64,000 bases of DNA, taken from positions 8,085,624 through 8,149,623 of the forward strand of contig NC_052121.1 of the NCBI RefSeq assembly GCF_012273895.1, in the 5' to 3' direction. Made by a program: the position numbers and the translations under genes. This DNA comes from Zerene cesonia (lineage: Eukaryota > Arthropoda > Insecta > Lepidoptera > Pieridae). Shown here piece by piece: positions 1 through 11,496 of the stretch (position 1 is the first letter of the stretch; every line of letters begins with the position of its first letter). The notes beneath the pieces were generated by a model that was given only the letters and a program-made list of their open reading frames with translations, was not told the origin of the DNA and made no database searches.

Positions 1-1065
1 GTAACGAAATGATATCATGAGTTTTTTATTATTAGGATGTATTTTTTAACTATACATTGTTTTATGTCTAAATATATTTTACTTTGTTAATCCTGTAAAC
101 TTTCTGGTTCAACAAATTTGCCCAAATATATACTACAATCATGATTATTTGGTCTGCAAAAAGATCAGTGTCTTCAGTGAACACGATCAGTGTTAAGGCT
201 ATTAGAGTTTAATATGTATTTAAGTATTTATATTGGGAAGGATCTTATTTGATATTCTTCCACAAATGCGGTTTTGAGCTGTAATTGATTTAATTTGTGA
301 CTCGAATTAAAATGACACAATATATATCTGTTTAATGGCTTGAGTCTTAGCATTAATGTTAATGTTTATAAAAATAAGCACATCAGAACGCAAAAAATTG
401 GAATATCTCTTTCTGTAGTGATACAAGTTATGTTAAAATACACAGTTACTTTAACCGCGATGCACACGCTGATAATGTAAAATGGCCTTGATTTCGAATG
501 AACAGTTTCCTGCCAAAGTACATAAGTGCCGGCAGAACTGGATTTGCAATAAATGGAAATTATCTGCTTGGTTACTTCCCCGATTTTAAGAGGATAATAG
601 AAGATTCCGAGTCTGTTGTGTTCATGCTATGTTGTGTAGTTTATGTTTAAACCAAAATTGGTTATGCATTACATCAATATTTGAATGTTAGAGCACTACT
701 GTATGTAATTGAATAGTTGCAATTGCGTACTTTTTATGATATTACTAGCTGCACGTCCAGGCCCGGATAGTCATTTATCGTAATTTAAATAATGTAAAGT
801 ATCCTATGTTTTAAGTTACATCAAACTGCACATGTCGTGCGTATTTGATTAAAACAGTTTGATTAGCTTAGGGAGTCTATCGCGGACAAACAACGTGACA
901 CGTTATTTATATATTATAAGATATAACAAGAAGGAAAATCGTTTAAATTGCCGATTTGTGGTTTTTCTGAACAATGTTGTTAATAACCCAGTCCTCTATA
1001 GATATTGGTACAAGAGCTGATATTTTTCCGTACATACTAATACAAAATCTAAGATCGGATTTAAT

Positions 1066-1240
1066 GTTTGAGCGGGCAACCGAGCCGGTTGTTCGCCTGA
1101 TGGTAAGCGACCACCATCGCCCTTGAACATTTGCAGAGACAGGATCTGCGCAAATGCGATGAATGCTTTTAAGAGATAAGGAAAGGATTCATGACAGGAC
1201 TAAAGAATTTAGGGCAAGAATTAACGAGTGGGCTGAGGAG
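1066..1240 (+). repeat. lepidopteran interspersed repeat (GCCTGATGGTAAGCGA family), copy 1
   Basis: Contains the phrase GCCTGATGGTAAGCGACCAC followed by a GAACATTTGCAG-like tail and an ATAAGGAAAGGAT segment. A related copy lies at 1650-1765 (GGTAAGCGATCACCACC, ATAAGGAAAGGAT), and reverse-oriented pieces at about 47995-48115. The phrase resembles the 3' tail of lepidopteran non-LTR elements. Ends are approximate. Confidence 0.6.
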
Positions 1241-1649
1241 AGAGAGGAAAAGGATAGTGACTCTCTGCACTACTCCTCGTAGACGTGTGACCTTCTGAAG
1301 AAGTGTGGTAATTTCCCCGGTACAAGCTGCTATTGATTCCCACATTTTATGCGGACTTTTACCAATACTGTTGATTCAGTCGATCTAGCGAGACGGGGAA
1401 ACAATCACTTGGTTGTCCGCCAAGTGATGACGTAACACGCTCTTACAAGCTCGTGACTCATTCCTACGTCATGTTATTGATTTTCTAGTTCGCAATGCCT
1501 GCAGTCATTATGGAGTTAATTTTTTGCAGCATAAAAACAAGTTCTTATTTCCTAGTCATGAATTGGAGTCCACTTTGCTATCGTTACTGGCGTACTGCGG
1601 GCCCTATTATGATCTGTGAATTGAACGATGGTTAACGTTACTTACAGTT

Positions 1650-1765
1650 ACTCACTGGTGGTTCGGCTGAGGGTAAGCGATCACCACCGCCCGTGGACCT
1701 AAATTTCAATTTCAACTTTAATTGACTTAGGAATAAGGAAAGGATAGAGACCAGGAAACGGGCCC
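1650..1765 (+). repeat. lepidopteran interspersed repeat, copy 2 of the same family
   Basis: Shares GGTAAGCGATCACCACCGCC and the ATAAGGAAAGGAT tail with the copy at 1066-1240; the middle has diverged. Ends are approximate. Confidence 0.55.
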
Positions 1766-2094
1766 TTTAACATGCAATACGTGTAATAACAACGATATGG
1801 CAATATCACAAATAATATTTAAAAGAAAATAGAGATCTATTTATTTCAGCATGTTATCATAAATAACTCGTGGATAAAACCGACTATTATTATTATTTAC
1901 TATTGGTTCGCTCCGGTTTCACTCGTGGTTTGTTGTGGTTTTGAAAAGCCTTATAAAATTATTGGCATTGGTCGAGCCGTTCTTGCGTTTTACGCTTACG
2001 TGATTCATTTTTATAGGTTTGTGGTTTGTATATCAAACAAAATAGTACTATAACTTTAAAAAATATCAAATTACACTTTTACTGTTTAATCATA

Positions 2095-2276
2095 GAACAA
2101 AATATATCTACACTATTATTATGGAGAGGAAACTTTAGTATTTTTGTATGTTACGTTTTCACGCAAAAGCCACTGGACCGATTTCCAAAATTATTTGAGC
2201 ATTAGAAAGCTACAACATCGCTGAGCGATATGGGCTATATATGTATCACGGGCGAAGCCGGAGCGATCAGCTAGTT
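2095..2276 (+). repeat. interspersed repeat, CACGGGCGAAGCCGG end (family C)
   Basis: Carries TTTTCACGCAAAAGCCACTG, then GGGCTATATATGTATCACGG, and ends in GCGAAGCCGGAGCGATCAGCTAGT. Degenerate relatives lie at 13672-13892 and 31455-31612. The CTAGT end is typical of the short Helitron-like lepidopteran elements. Confidence 0.6.
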
Positions 2277-2452
2277 TAGTATCAAAAACACGCGTCAATG
2301 ATACAATTAACGAAGTTGTCTCACTTGCTCCGAGTACAAGTTAAGAAATGTTTGAAACCTATAGTGATCCTTATCACGATCATAAGACTCATGAAATTTT
2401 TGTACTGTCACCGAACCTTCATGAAGTGTACTAGGTTCGAATTTAATTAATT

Positions 2453-2650
2453 AATCCTACAAATATTATAAATGCGAAAGTTTGTAAGGATGTGTGTGTG
2501 TATGTTGCTCTTTCACGAAAAAATTATGGATCTAGTTACAATGCAATTTGGTACGTAGACAGCTGGATAACTTGAATAATATATAGGCAACTTTTTATCC
2601 CGATATCCCTAAGGGATACTAACTTACGCGGGTGAAACCGCGGGGCGCAT
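2453..2650 (+). repeat. Helitron/Lep1-like short element (family A)
   Basis: Runs from ATTATAAATGCGAAAGTTTG through GTGTGTATGTTGCTCTTTCA and ACGTAGACAGCTGGATAACT to TTACGCGGGTGAAACCGCGG. The same order is found at 12872-13092, 40717-40912 (reversed) and 59285-59488. The family is abundant in Lepidoptera and was described as Helitron-like (Lep1). Confidence 0.7.
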
Positions 2651-2659
2651 TTTGTGTTG

Positions 2660-2740
2660 GAAAAAATCAAGTCTGATGTTCGGTTACAAACAACCATACA
2701 TATGAAACTAATAAAGGCGTGTTAAAATAAAAAGATTTTT
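2660..2740 (+). repeat. repeat end with GCGTGTTAAAA terminus
   Basis: CATACATATGAAACTAATAA followed by GGCGTGTTAAAATAAAAAG resembles the right end of the element around the second assembly gap (29300-29370: AAGCTAATAATAAAAGCGTG). Probably another truncated copy of that family. Confidence 0.45.
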
Positions 2741-2807
2741 TTTAATCCAATCTAAATTGTTTTGTTTTTTTTTATATGTAACAACATATTTTCTTTATAT
2801 TTTCCAG

Positions 2808-5070
2808 TATACGGAACGCTGTTGGAGGATGATTTGCGAGGCGACACTTCGGGCAACTTTAAACGGCTCATGACATCTCTTTGTATGGTAAGATGAACCT
2901 TAATATGTCTTTCACTAAGAATCATTTTCCTTTAAACTCGTATGCTAGTCGAATTTATCAGACACTTCGTATGAAAATAAACATTAGTAATAAAATAATA
3001 TTAAAGTAGTTTCTTGAAATTTCAGGGTAATAGATCTGAGGATTTCCATGTTGATCAAGCGAAGGCGAGGGAAGATGCAAGGAGTCTACTTCAAGCCGGT
3101 AGGTCTTTGAAGAAAAAATATTACTTTTTAGAACAGACAATGTTGCGTATAAACATAGTTAAGTGAAAAAGCCATTTCTATCTATTTCTATATTATATTA
3201 TCGCAGTATCACACTAATATTAGAAATGTGAAAGTTTGTTTGTTTGGATGTTTGTCCGTCAATCACGCTGAAACTATTGAACGTATTTTGATGAAATTTT
3301 ATATGCAGAGAGGGTATGAGCTGACTTGGGTGATAGATAATTTTTTTATCCCGATTAAGTGCTCCTTGGGATAACTAAATCATTTGTAAACGGGCGGAAC
3401 TACTAGTCTGATTTGAAAAATTCTTCAGGTTTTGAAAGCCCATTTATTGTAGAAGGCTATATATCATCACGCTAATGCCAATAGGAGCGGAGCACCAATG
3501 AAGAATTTCAAATTCGGGGATTTTTTCCTTCTATTAAGTGCTTCCGCTGCGTGCGCTACGAGTGAGCGTTAGCCTAAAGTAACTTCCAGGCGAACGAAGT
3601 CGCAGCCGTTAGCTAGTCATCATAAAAATTGAAATTATTCCCAGGTGAGCTGCGTCTAGGCACAGACGAGTCAGTATTCAACGCGGTGCTATGTTCGCGC
3701 TCTTTCCCACAACTGGCGGCCATTTTCCAAGAATACCAGTTCCTCACCGGACACGACATCGATGACGCTATCAAGGCGGAGTTCTCTGGCGACCTAGAGA
3801 AAGCCATGCGTGCTATTGGTAAGATATTTTTATTTGTTCTTTATGAACAAATTTGCATGTTACTAAATTGAGAAAATGATAGCTATATAGTTTGACATCA
3901 AAATTAAATTATATCTTCCTTGTGGTACAATAAGTTGCTATAGTTTATCCGCCATACTACAAAGATGGATTCACTGACAGACGTGCATTGAATAGGAGTT
4001 AATAAAAGAGGATATTGGGCTGCGTTAAATATTAGTTTGATCGTATATCTACACAGCTAAGTAACTGATGAAGTCAGCTAATCACAAAGCATAACCAGTG
4101 AGAAAGACTAACAGAACAGTGAGGATAGTTGGTTTGAAAGGTTGACCCTACAAATGCGCCCCGTTTCAAAACAAAGCGATGTTTTTATAAGATTAGATAT
4201 CTTAACTAATTTTGACTTGGAAGAAGGGTCAGCTATATGGCAATTACTCATTCAAAAAAGGATTAAATCAGAAGTCGCATCGAACTCCATATAACTGACT
4301 TATAGGATTTGATACTATCAAACTTTTCGATAAACTATGTTGACAGTTAAAATGAATTTAAAGGAAAAGTTAATACAATGTTCAGACTTCCAGCGAAAAT
4401 GGTCAACAACAACTGGATTTCCGCACTGTGTATTATCGACCTAGACCCACATGTTTTTCTCGCACACCTAAAATAACTGTCACTATTTCGGCCATTTATG
4501 ATAATTTCCAGTGAAAGTGGTCCGCAACAAGCCGTTGTTCTTCGCGGAGAGGCTCCACAAGTCCATGAAGGGTCTCGGCACCAACGACCGGCAGCTCATC
4601 CGCATCATGGTGACGCGCTGTGAGGTGGACCTCGGTGACATCGCTGAGATGTTCCAGGCCAAGTACGGGGAGTCTCTGCAGAGCTGGATTGAGGTAACTT
4701 AACACCCCGAGGCTTTGTATTTCATACAAATAGCTGTCTAAGTTGTCTTGGACTTTTCAACGAACAAGAAACAATAGACTTTGAGCATTACTCTCATGAA
4801 ATAAGGTATTTATTTGAATTCATGTTTTACAAAACGGCGCTCAAGCTTTTTTAACTACCCTTTAATGGGGATTGCAAGTCTTAGTTTTTGTGTACGTCAG
4901 AGTGGGTGGCCTCAGTCTAAGTTTATACTTTATATTTGTAGACAATTTGTGTCAGTATGAATTTAATCTTATTATTTATGTGGGATTTTTAAAACTTTTC
5001 TATTTTCTTTCAGGGTGACTGCTCTGGACATTACAAGAAATGCCTCCTGGGATTACTAGGTTTATATTAA
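2808..5070 (+). CDS. annexin family protein, 3' part (last five coding exons; 5' end outside window)
   Basis: Annexins bind acidic membrane lipids in a calcium-dependent way, peripherally on the cytosolic side. Coding exons are 2808-2887, 3026-3098, 3645-3818, 4512-4693 and 5014-5070; all are bounded by AG/GT and join in phase. The readable product begins within repeat 2 (YGTLLEDDLRGDTSGNFKRL). It continues with repeat 3 (GELRLGTDES, then SFPQLAAIFQEY and LTGHDIDDAIKAEFSGDLE) and repeat 4 (FFAERLHKSMKGLGTNDRQL, then IRIMVTRCEVDLGDIAEMFQ). The GXGT loops followed about 38 residues later by an acidic residue are the type II calcium sites. The last exon adds only GDCSGHYKKCLLGLLGLY before TAA. 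The sequence resembles arthropod annexins B9, B10 and B11; I cannot decide which. Repeat 1 and the first half of repeat 2 are missing only because the window starts too late. Confidence 0.93.
3207..3407 (+). repeat. Helitron-like short element (family B) inside an annexin intron
   Basis: Runs CACTAATATTAGAAATGTGA, GTCCGTCAATCACGCTGAAA, TTTTGATGAAATTTTATATG, GGTATGAGCTGACTTGGGTG, then GGGCGGAACTACTAGT. The same order is seen at 15838-16054 (reversed), 50404-50574 and 58828-59034, and in degraded form at 42341-42580. Confidence 0.7.
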
Positions 5071-5270
5071 CCTATAAAATCACAAATAATATGCACTGAC
5101 ATGCATAAATTGTGTAATAGTTTGAGAACTAGCATTCTTAATAACAGTATATGATATCTATATTTAATATAACCTATAAGGTGTTGTTGCAGTAATCGAG
5201 TTATATAGTTTATTTCTTAATTTGTATTTTTGAACCGAAAAAAAAAAGAAATCGTCTTTATCGGACATAA

Positions 5271-5276
5271 AATAAA
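5271..5276 (+). promoter_or_regulatory. candidate annexin poly(A) signal
   Basis: AATAAA lies 201 bases after the annexin stop codon and is the first canonical signal after it. Further A-rich signals follow, so a longer 3' UTR is possible. Confidence 0.45.
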
Positions 5277-8200
5277 TCCTTAATATATAATACTGTGTGT
5301 ACTGGATTTTGTTTGCTAGATCTTAGACTGCAAGTGTCAATCTCAAATTATTTTTAGGTTATATTTTTATTAATATCAGTGCCATCTATTGATCTGTTTC
5401 GCAAGTAACTCAAATAGATGGCGCTAGTAGTTTGTAACGTGATTTGCAATAGGTCCTAAATACTATATATTTTTGTTTTTCAAATCTATCGTAGAAGTTA
5501 TTTTTGGCTTTTACCGTCCAATTTGATCTGATTAATATTTTAACTACGTTTTTACGTACTTTGTAACAAAATTACTTTAATATTACTTGCAAAATAATAT
5601 ATATATTATATTAATTTTATATGTTTCATATAACAAAAAAAATATTTTAATATTCATAGATGGTTAAGTTCTTTGTAATAAGTACAATGAAAAAAAGATA
5701 GAATATGTTGTTTCTTGATTTAAAACTGTGCCTTGTGATCTTCATTAATATTAAAAAAAGCGAAAAAAATAAGTTGTAGTCAATTAATAAGATTTAAAAC
5801 GCATTATACCCTCTATTTAAATATACAAGACCTTATGACCACGCTCGCTCATATAGTGCACAAAAAGCTGTTAAAAAATAAAACTTTTTAAATCCGTTAA
5901 TAGGTATTTACAAATATTTAATGTTCACGCTAATACAATGTGTATTGTGAGACTTGATATTTGTAATTCGAAACAACAAAGAATTTTATGCATTATCGAT
6001 GCCTTTTTGTGTGATCGAAGTTTCTAGAAGTCCCAATTTTAAGATTTTTCTACAATGGCTTTATTTAAATTAAGAATAATTAAATTAACGAATTTGTATA
6101 TTCTCACACAGGTTGGTGCATTTAAACAAAGACTTAAATTTTCTATTAAATTTTAAACCTATACACAAACCCAGCGATTATTGTTAAATTTAACATTTTT
6201 ATAACGCATATTGCACGTAACCCCCACTAAAATAAGTTATATTTAAAGGTTAAACAGAATACACCTAGGGAATGGATACGCAACGTTCCTATATAACATT
6301 ATCTAAGCCTACGCTTTCTGTATGGTAATTTGTTTTTAACTGATGTCCTCAAAAACGGAGATTCACAGTTTGTTACTGATGTTTTTATGTATTTTATGAG
6401 CATGTCATAAAATATAATGTATCTTTGAATATGTAGTGAACTTTCTATAAATATATAAAAAATTAATATAAAATCTCATTGGTTATTCACCTCTTATGTT
6501 GAAAATATTGAATCTCTGTTATAAACCGATTTCAAATACGCAGGTTATCATTTTAATTGTTTCTTTTTTTACTTTAATAACGTTTTATTGGGTAAACCAA
6601 TTTTGATGGATGTTTTTTTTTCCATTTAAATTTGTTTTAGTTCTGATCATTCGAAGACGGTTGATTTTTCTATTAAAATAGTAAATAATATAATTAGTTC
6701 ATTTATAATATAATAAATTAATTCTAGTAATTAATTAATTCTGCTTCATGTGCCTTTTACTGTTCGCGGCCAATATATATTTCCAGTGTTATATAAATAA
6801 ATATTTTCAATTGTACACTTAAATATTATACCATATAATAAACTGTTCTATTAATTATACTTTGTTTTATTTAGTTCCAATTTATTGACAAATTCTGAAT
6901 CCTCATATTTCTGCTTTACACAGCGATATATACAGGTTATTTTCTCAAGAACTGTTGGATCGCCTGATGAAATACTAAAGTACCCAAAATACAAAGGAGG
7001 TACTTCATTTGACTGTTTTTTTTTTGTTTTGTTACTCGATAACTCCGTGGGTTCTGGAGTAGTTCTCTCATTAGGAAAGTCGGTGACCTTTTTTGTAGAA
7101 AATATTTATTTACTTAGTAATTTTCAAGAATAGAAATAATTTGATCACTAGTGTGGCAACGAGTGTGTGGAGTGGCAACGCCTAACCGCTCGATCTCCCG
7201 TGACTCGTGTATTTAACATTTCACAATTTACAAAGCATTTGAAGGCTGTTTAACTAAAATTACGTTTATTTAGTGGTATTATAGATCAAGGAAAGCTATG
7301 GGGCTACTTATGTATGTTATATGTTATATACCTGTAATGATATTTGATATTTTAATAAATAAATAAAAATAAAATATTTCTCTGCTTCGACAAAGAGGAG
7401 CGGAGCGTGGCAAATATTGCTAACTACGCGTGTTCGCTGTAATGTATGCTGTGATGTATGGGGCTCCCCACATTTATGCGCTATACATCTGTTTATATAT
7501 CAAACTTCAGCTGTACGAAATAGATACCCTTCTGTGTCCTGTAACACCTAGATATTAGTTTTGTAGTCGCCACCGGATATTGAACCCGGGATCTCTTTCG
7601 ACGCTCATACGTAAACCACTGGTATACCAAGGAATCTACTGTATACTAGGTACCTACGTATTATAATTGTATAGACATGTATTATGGAATATGTCACGTT
7701 CTGTGGGAGTATTTTCGTTTTTCTCTGTTATCCGATGCTAAATCCCCATGGATTTTGTTTAACACCCAAGTATATTTTGCTTGACAAGGCGATCTCGGAA
7801 GACAATTTTTGTATTCGGGGTTTTCATCTACTTATTTAACAAAAATGCTAATGTATTTTCATAAATTTAAAGTTTCGTTAAAAAGATAACTTAAGATAAT
7901 AAATTGACGATATTTAGCTATTAAGATTTATAGAAATTCATCTTCAAACTTCTAATTCGCAGTTTTGCAAGCGAATAATATACGTACCTACACCAATCTA
8001 GTAGATATGAAGAAATAATTTATAAAAAGAACTTTGAAAAGTTTATGCAGGACTTCTTTCATACAATTACAATATCTAAGAGCTTTGCTTGATGGATCGT
8101 CTTGAAACATAATAAAAATTAAATAATCGAGTAGGCGCCGAAAGCGCCTCTTGATGAATCGGGTATCAGATATGCAAACAAAATGCAGGCAATCAATTCC

Positions 8201-9470
8201 ACGGGAAAAACGAGCTATTCTCGTTATAAGGAATTTCAGTTGTTACGATGAAATATGACGCAACCTTTTCAGAAACCGAAAGTAAATATAAAATAATATT
8301 TATATTTTTCTAGACGTGATAGTTTTAAAGCGCTTTTGATTTAAGTAGGCCTACCTCCTGCCTACTACCTAATTGCCAATTAAAATCACAAATAACCCAC
8401 TTTATTTTTAAGATCATGAATAAAACATAAGCCGTAGGTACTTATGCACGATGGTGGTATTCTGTTTTGAACCTGTCTGCATAAAGCCACAACCCAAAAA
8501 GCCAATAAATATCAAAAGACTTAAAAACATTTTTGAGATATAAATCAAGAGCTAGCACCAATAGCTCTATTATAGCTATTCAACTAGCACCAATCGATAG
8601 GTAGGTATATATACAATCGAATAGAAAACAGTTTTCTTTTAAAGGCATCTCCTAAACCCAAAACACGGTTAATAATAATTCGTCACAGCACTTCGTATTA
8701 CACAAGCATGGAGCGTAGGCGTTGATATGCCTTCAGAAATGTAACTCGGCGTAATTTATTGTTTCGACTAACTCAGCTCTTAAGACGAATTACATAATTT
8801 AAACTTTATGCGTAGCGGGATTGTGACGAATTGTATGAGACGTACGATTGAGCTTAATTATAATTAAAGAGTTTTAATTATGACTTGTGACATTTAAATT
8901 ACTTGGAGTGGCGACTTCACTTGTCTTACGAGACGCTACATTATTAATCCAACTTTCAGGAAAGCGAATACAATGAACCGAAATTACTAGTTTAAATATG
9001 AACATACCTACCTAGTATATTAGTATTTAGTAGATATAAATAAGAAGTATATCTTCTAATGCTCTTATAAACGTCTAATAAAGAAGGTTAGACATTTATA
9101 ACACAGATATCAAAATCAAGTCTTCTTCATCCTGTATCAATTTAGAGCACTCAAAATGCAAAAGCTTCACAAACACGCAATGGGCCTCATCATAGGCTAT
9201 TTTAGTATTCAGTTGACGAGTTGACAACGAATTAATCATTCGATACCGATTATTCGAGTCACCGCTGGCGAAAACAAATACTGGCTGTTGCAAATTAAAC
9301 GTATGGACAGAATTTCAGCAGAGATTTCCAATGTTAAAGGGTAATGTGGACATACCGACTGTGGCATTTTATTTACGTAGTTACGAGATGCGGGAAGCAT
9401 ATTGATTCTTGAATAATTATGAGGAACCGAGTACATTATCATGCAAATTAAATTGTTATTTAATACAAAT
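5277..9470. other. intergenic or 3'-flanking AT-rich sequence without recognisable genes
   Basis: No open frame here shows splice sites together with a recognisable family. The ORF at 6885-7133 has low-complexity composition and no familiar motif. A stretch near 7560-7600 (GAACCCGGGATCTC) looks like a fragment of an interspersed repeat. Part may be annexin 3' UTR. Confidence 0.5.
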
Positions 9471-9477
9471 TTAAAGA

Positions 9478-9590
9478 GAAGAAGGGCTTCTCACTTACCA
9501 ACTCGAAGTATTTCAACTCTAGATTAAAGTAGATATAGTATAATCTAGATTTGTAATACTTCGAGAAGGTAAGAAAACAAAGCTCTTCCA
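9478..9590. ncRNA. near-perfect hairpin, microRNA-precursor-like (candidate)
   Basis: The core arms are 9494-9526 and 9541-9573. Each is 33 nt, 29 of 33 positions pair, and the loop is 14 nt (9527-9540). The left arm contains CTCGAAGTATT and TCTAGATTA; the right arm contains TAATCTAGA and AATACTTCGAG. Weaker pairing continues outward (GAAGGGCTT near 9481 with AGCTCTTC near 9581). Stem length, loop size and scattered mismatches suit an animal pre-miRNA. A small palindromic transposon remnant is the main alternative. No match to a known miRNA family was recognised, so strand and identity are open. Confidence 0.4.
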
Positions 9591-10683
9591 TATATATGTG
9601 TGATAAAAGATAGTTAACAAACCTTTAACACCAATGCTTCAGTAGTCTTCTAAAGAGCGTATCGTATTACGCACACCTACACTCTGCTTTGTAAGAAACC
9701 AGAAATATCCTGTTATCCTTCTCCTGTTATCCTTTGACCTATCGTATACCTCTCCCTCCGTACGAATAACATCAAAATTGGGCGTTTTAGAAGACTGAAT
9801 TTTCAATATAATGTTTCATTTATAAACAAAGCTGAGCACCGGATATAGTCGTCTTATAATTGAAAACTCAATAGTAAGTTATTTTGTATCAAACATTATT
9901 TCTACATCAATTTCAAGTTAACGTGTACAAAATTAGCACAACTTGGAAGGTGAAATGAATGACTTAAGCTTAATGAGCAGAAAAACATACAGCTGCCTAA
10001 GTTGCTTTAAACCGCCTAATAAATTAACGTTACAATATAATCGCTTTGGGGATAATACACATAATGTTTTACACATAAGTAAATGAAGTTAATGTTTATT
10101 GATCGAGGTTTGAATTCTTCAAGTATCTTGATGTGTAAATGTATGCTGTCTGAATATTATTTCCTAGCTTTAAAACCGCATCGCAAGCGTTGTCAAAGGG
10201 AATTACCATGGAAATGTAAAGCAATACCGCAACAAAATGCCTATGTCACCCTAGCCTACCACCAGGCACAAATATATAAAAACGCTCCGTTGCGAGGTTA
10301 ATAAATTAAAAACATACAAATTCACTTTCGCATTTATAATATCCAGGAATAAGCACTTTATAACTGCAATTATGAAAAATCCTGAAACCATGGTTTAATT
10401 CATTATCATAAATTAGTCAATTTATTCACAATGTACAACTCGTTATAAGGCAAAAATATTCAAGCACTTTATATACCGCTTATCTTAGGTACAGACCTGA
10501 CAAACGCCGCTTTTTACAAACAACTTGTGTATTTTCATGTGAAAGATGCCCAATTTTCTACTACACGAGTAAACCGATTGAACAATTCGCAGGGTTGCGC
10601 GCAATCTTCTGTGACTTTAATATATTTGTTTTTGCAATATCATTTCATTACTATTGCTTGCCAATTTTCAGTTGCTTACTGTC
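9591..10683. other. intergenic AT-rich sequence, nothing recognised
   Basis: Short open frames (for example 10083-10301 and 10527-10727) show no domain, signal peptide or splice context I can recognise and are probably chance. Confidence 0.5.
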
Positions 10684-10812
10684 AATATTTTCTTGTGTTT
10701 GATTTTACGCGAGTATTTAGAAATTAAAGACTTTAACGGCTTTTAAACGCGATTTATTCATTTATTATTAACCCGACGTTTCGAACACTTTACAGCGAGC
10801 TTTAATTTCTAC
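10684..10812. mobile_element. MITE-like inverted-repeat element, truncated copy 1
   Basis: Shares TTCTTGTGTTTGATTTTACG and the block TTAACCCGACGTTTCGAACA with 13443-13616. Its left terminal repeat is intact (ATTTAGAAATTAAAGACTTT followed by AACGGCTTTTAAACGCG). It jumps directly from CAGCGAG to CTTTAATTTCT, so the right inverted repeat seen in copy 2 is deleted here. Confidence 0.55.
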
Positions 10813-11399
10813 TTTAAAATTTTATAATATTTGATGAGTGAACATTATTAAAAAGTCGATCGTTCTAAGGATAATAAGTAACGTGCAGTTGACCAAGTAT
10901 TTCGACTGAGCTTGATTTTATAAAACTGGTTTGGCAATCTTACATATAACAAACAGTTCCAAACTAACATTATTATTATATCATGTACTTATTAATTATT
11001 TATCGGCAACATTGTCTAGTATAAAAATGCACAATTTTTATCATTGAAATTATTTTTTTTTTCTTTAATTCTACACCTTTTTCATTCAAGACAGATAGCT
11101 ATTTCCTAATGCATTTTTTAATAAAAGAAAACCATAGACAAGACCAGGCCATTGTCATTTCTCATATAAAAGCGTAACTTTTCATAACGCAATGTAGAAT
11201 GTACGAAGTTTTGTTTCCTTTCCCTCAGGTTACCTTTTGTTTCGGAACATACAATTTATTTTTACACTTTTCATTGAATGAAATAAGCCTTTGGGGTCAA
11301 GTTTAATTATTTGTATGGGTGACTAGCGCGTGTATATTTTCAGCGGAAACTCCTTTCTAACCGACGTTGAAAAACGAGGGAGTTTGTCAATTCAACTGC

Positions 11400-11496
11400 T
11401 TATTTTTTTTTTGTTTTGTTGAATGAATGAATGAATAAAACTTTATTGTACACACCAATAGGAAATATATCAAAAACACAGACTAAAAATACAAGT
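11400..11496. repeat. repeat-like left flank of assembly gap 1
   Basis: A T-rich run is followed by GAATGAATGAATGAATAAAA and CTTTATTGTACACACCAATA. An AATAAAACTTTATTGTACAC phrase is common at the ends of lepidopteran retroelement copies. The element body would lie in the gap. Confidence 0.4.

Larger units (their letters stand above)
1..2807. other. non-coding sequence upstream of the visible annexin exons
   Basis: No exon could be recognised here. Because the first visible annexin exon starts at 2808 with a splice acceptor and the middle of annexin repeat 2, this stretch is probably annexin intron. It carries several interspersed repeats, listed separately, and a perfect 9-bp stem at 1404-1428 with a 7-base loop. 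Repeat 1 and the first half of repeat 2 of the annexin were not found, so they must lie before position 1. Confidence 0.6.

Noticed and set aside
1404..1428. Perfect 9-bp stem-loop (ATCACTTGG / CCAAGTGAT)
   Set aside because: Too short for a pre-miRNA and in a repeat-rich area; likely chance or part of a mobile-element fragment.
6885..7133. 82-codon ORF downstream of the annexin
   Set aside because: No domain, low complexity, no splice sites in agreement, and probably within or beyond the annexin 3' UTR.
7560..7625. tRNA-like B-box (GAACCCGGGATC)
   Set aside because: No matching A box or cloverleaf could be formed; such phrases are common in lepidopteran repeat fragments.
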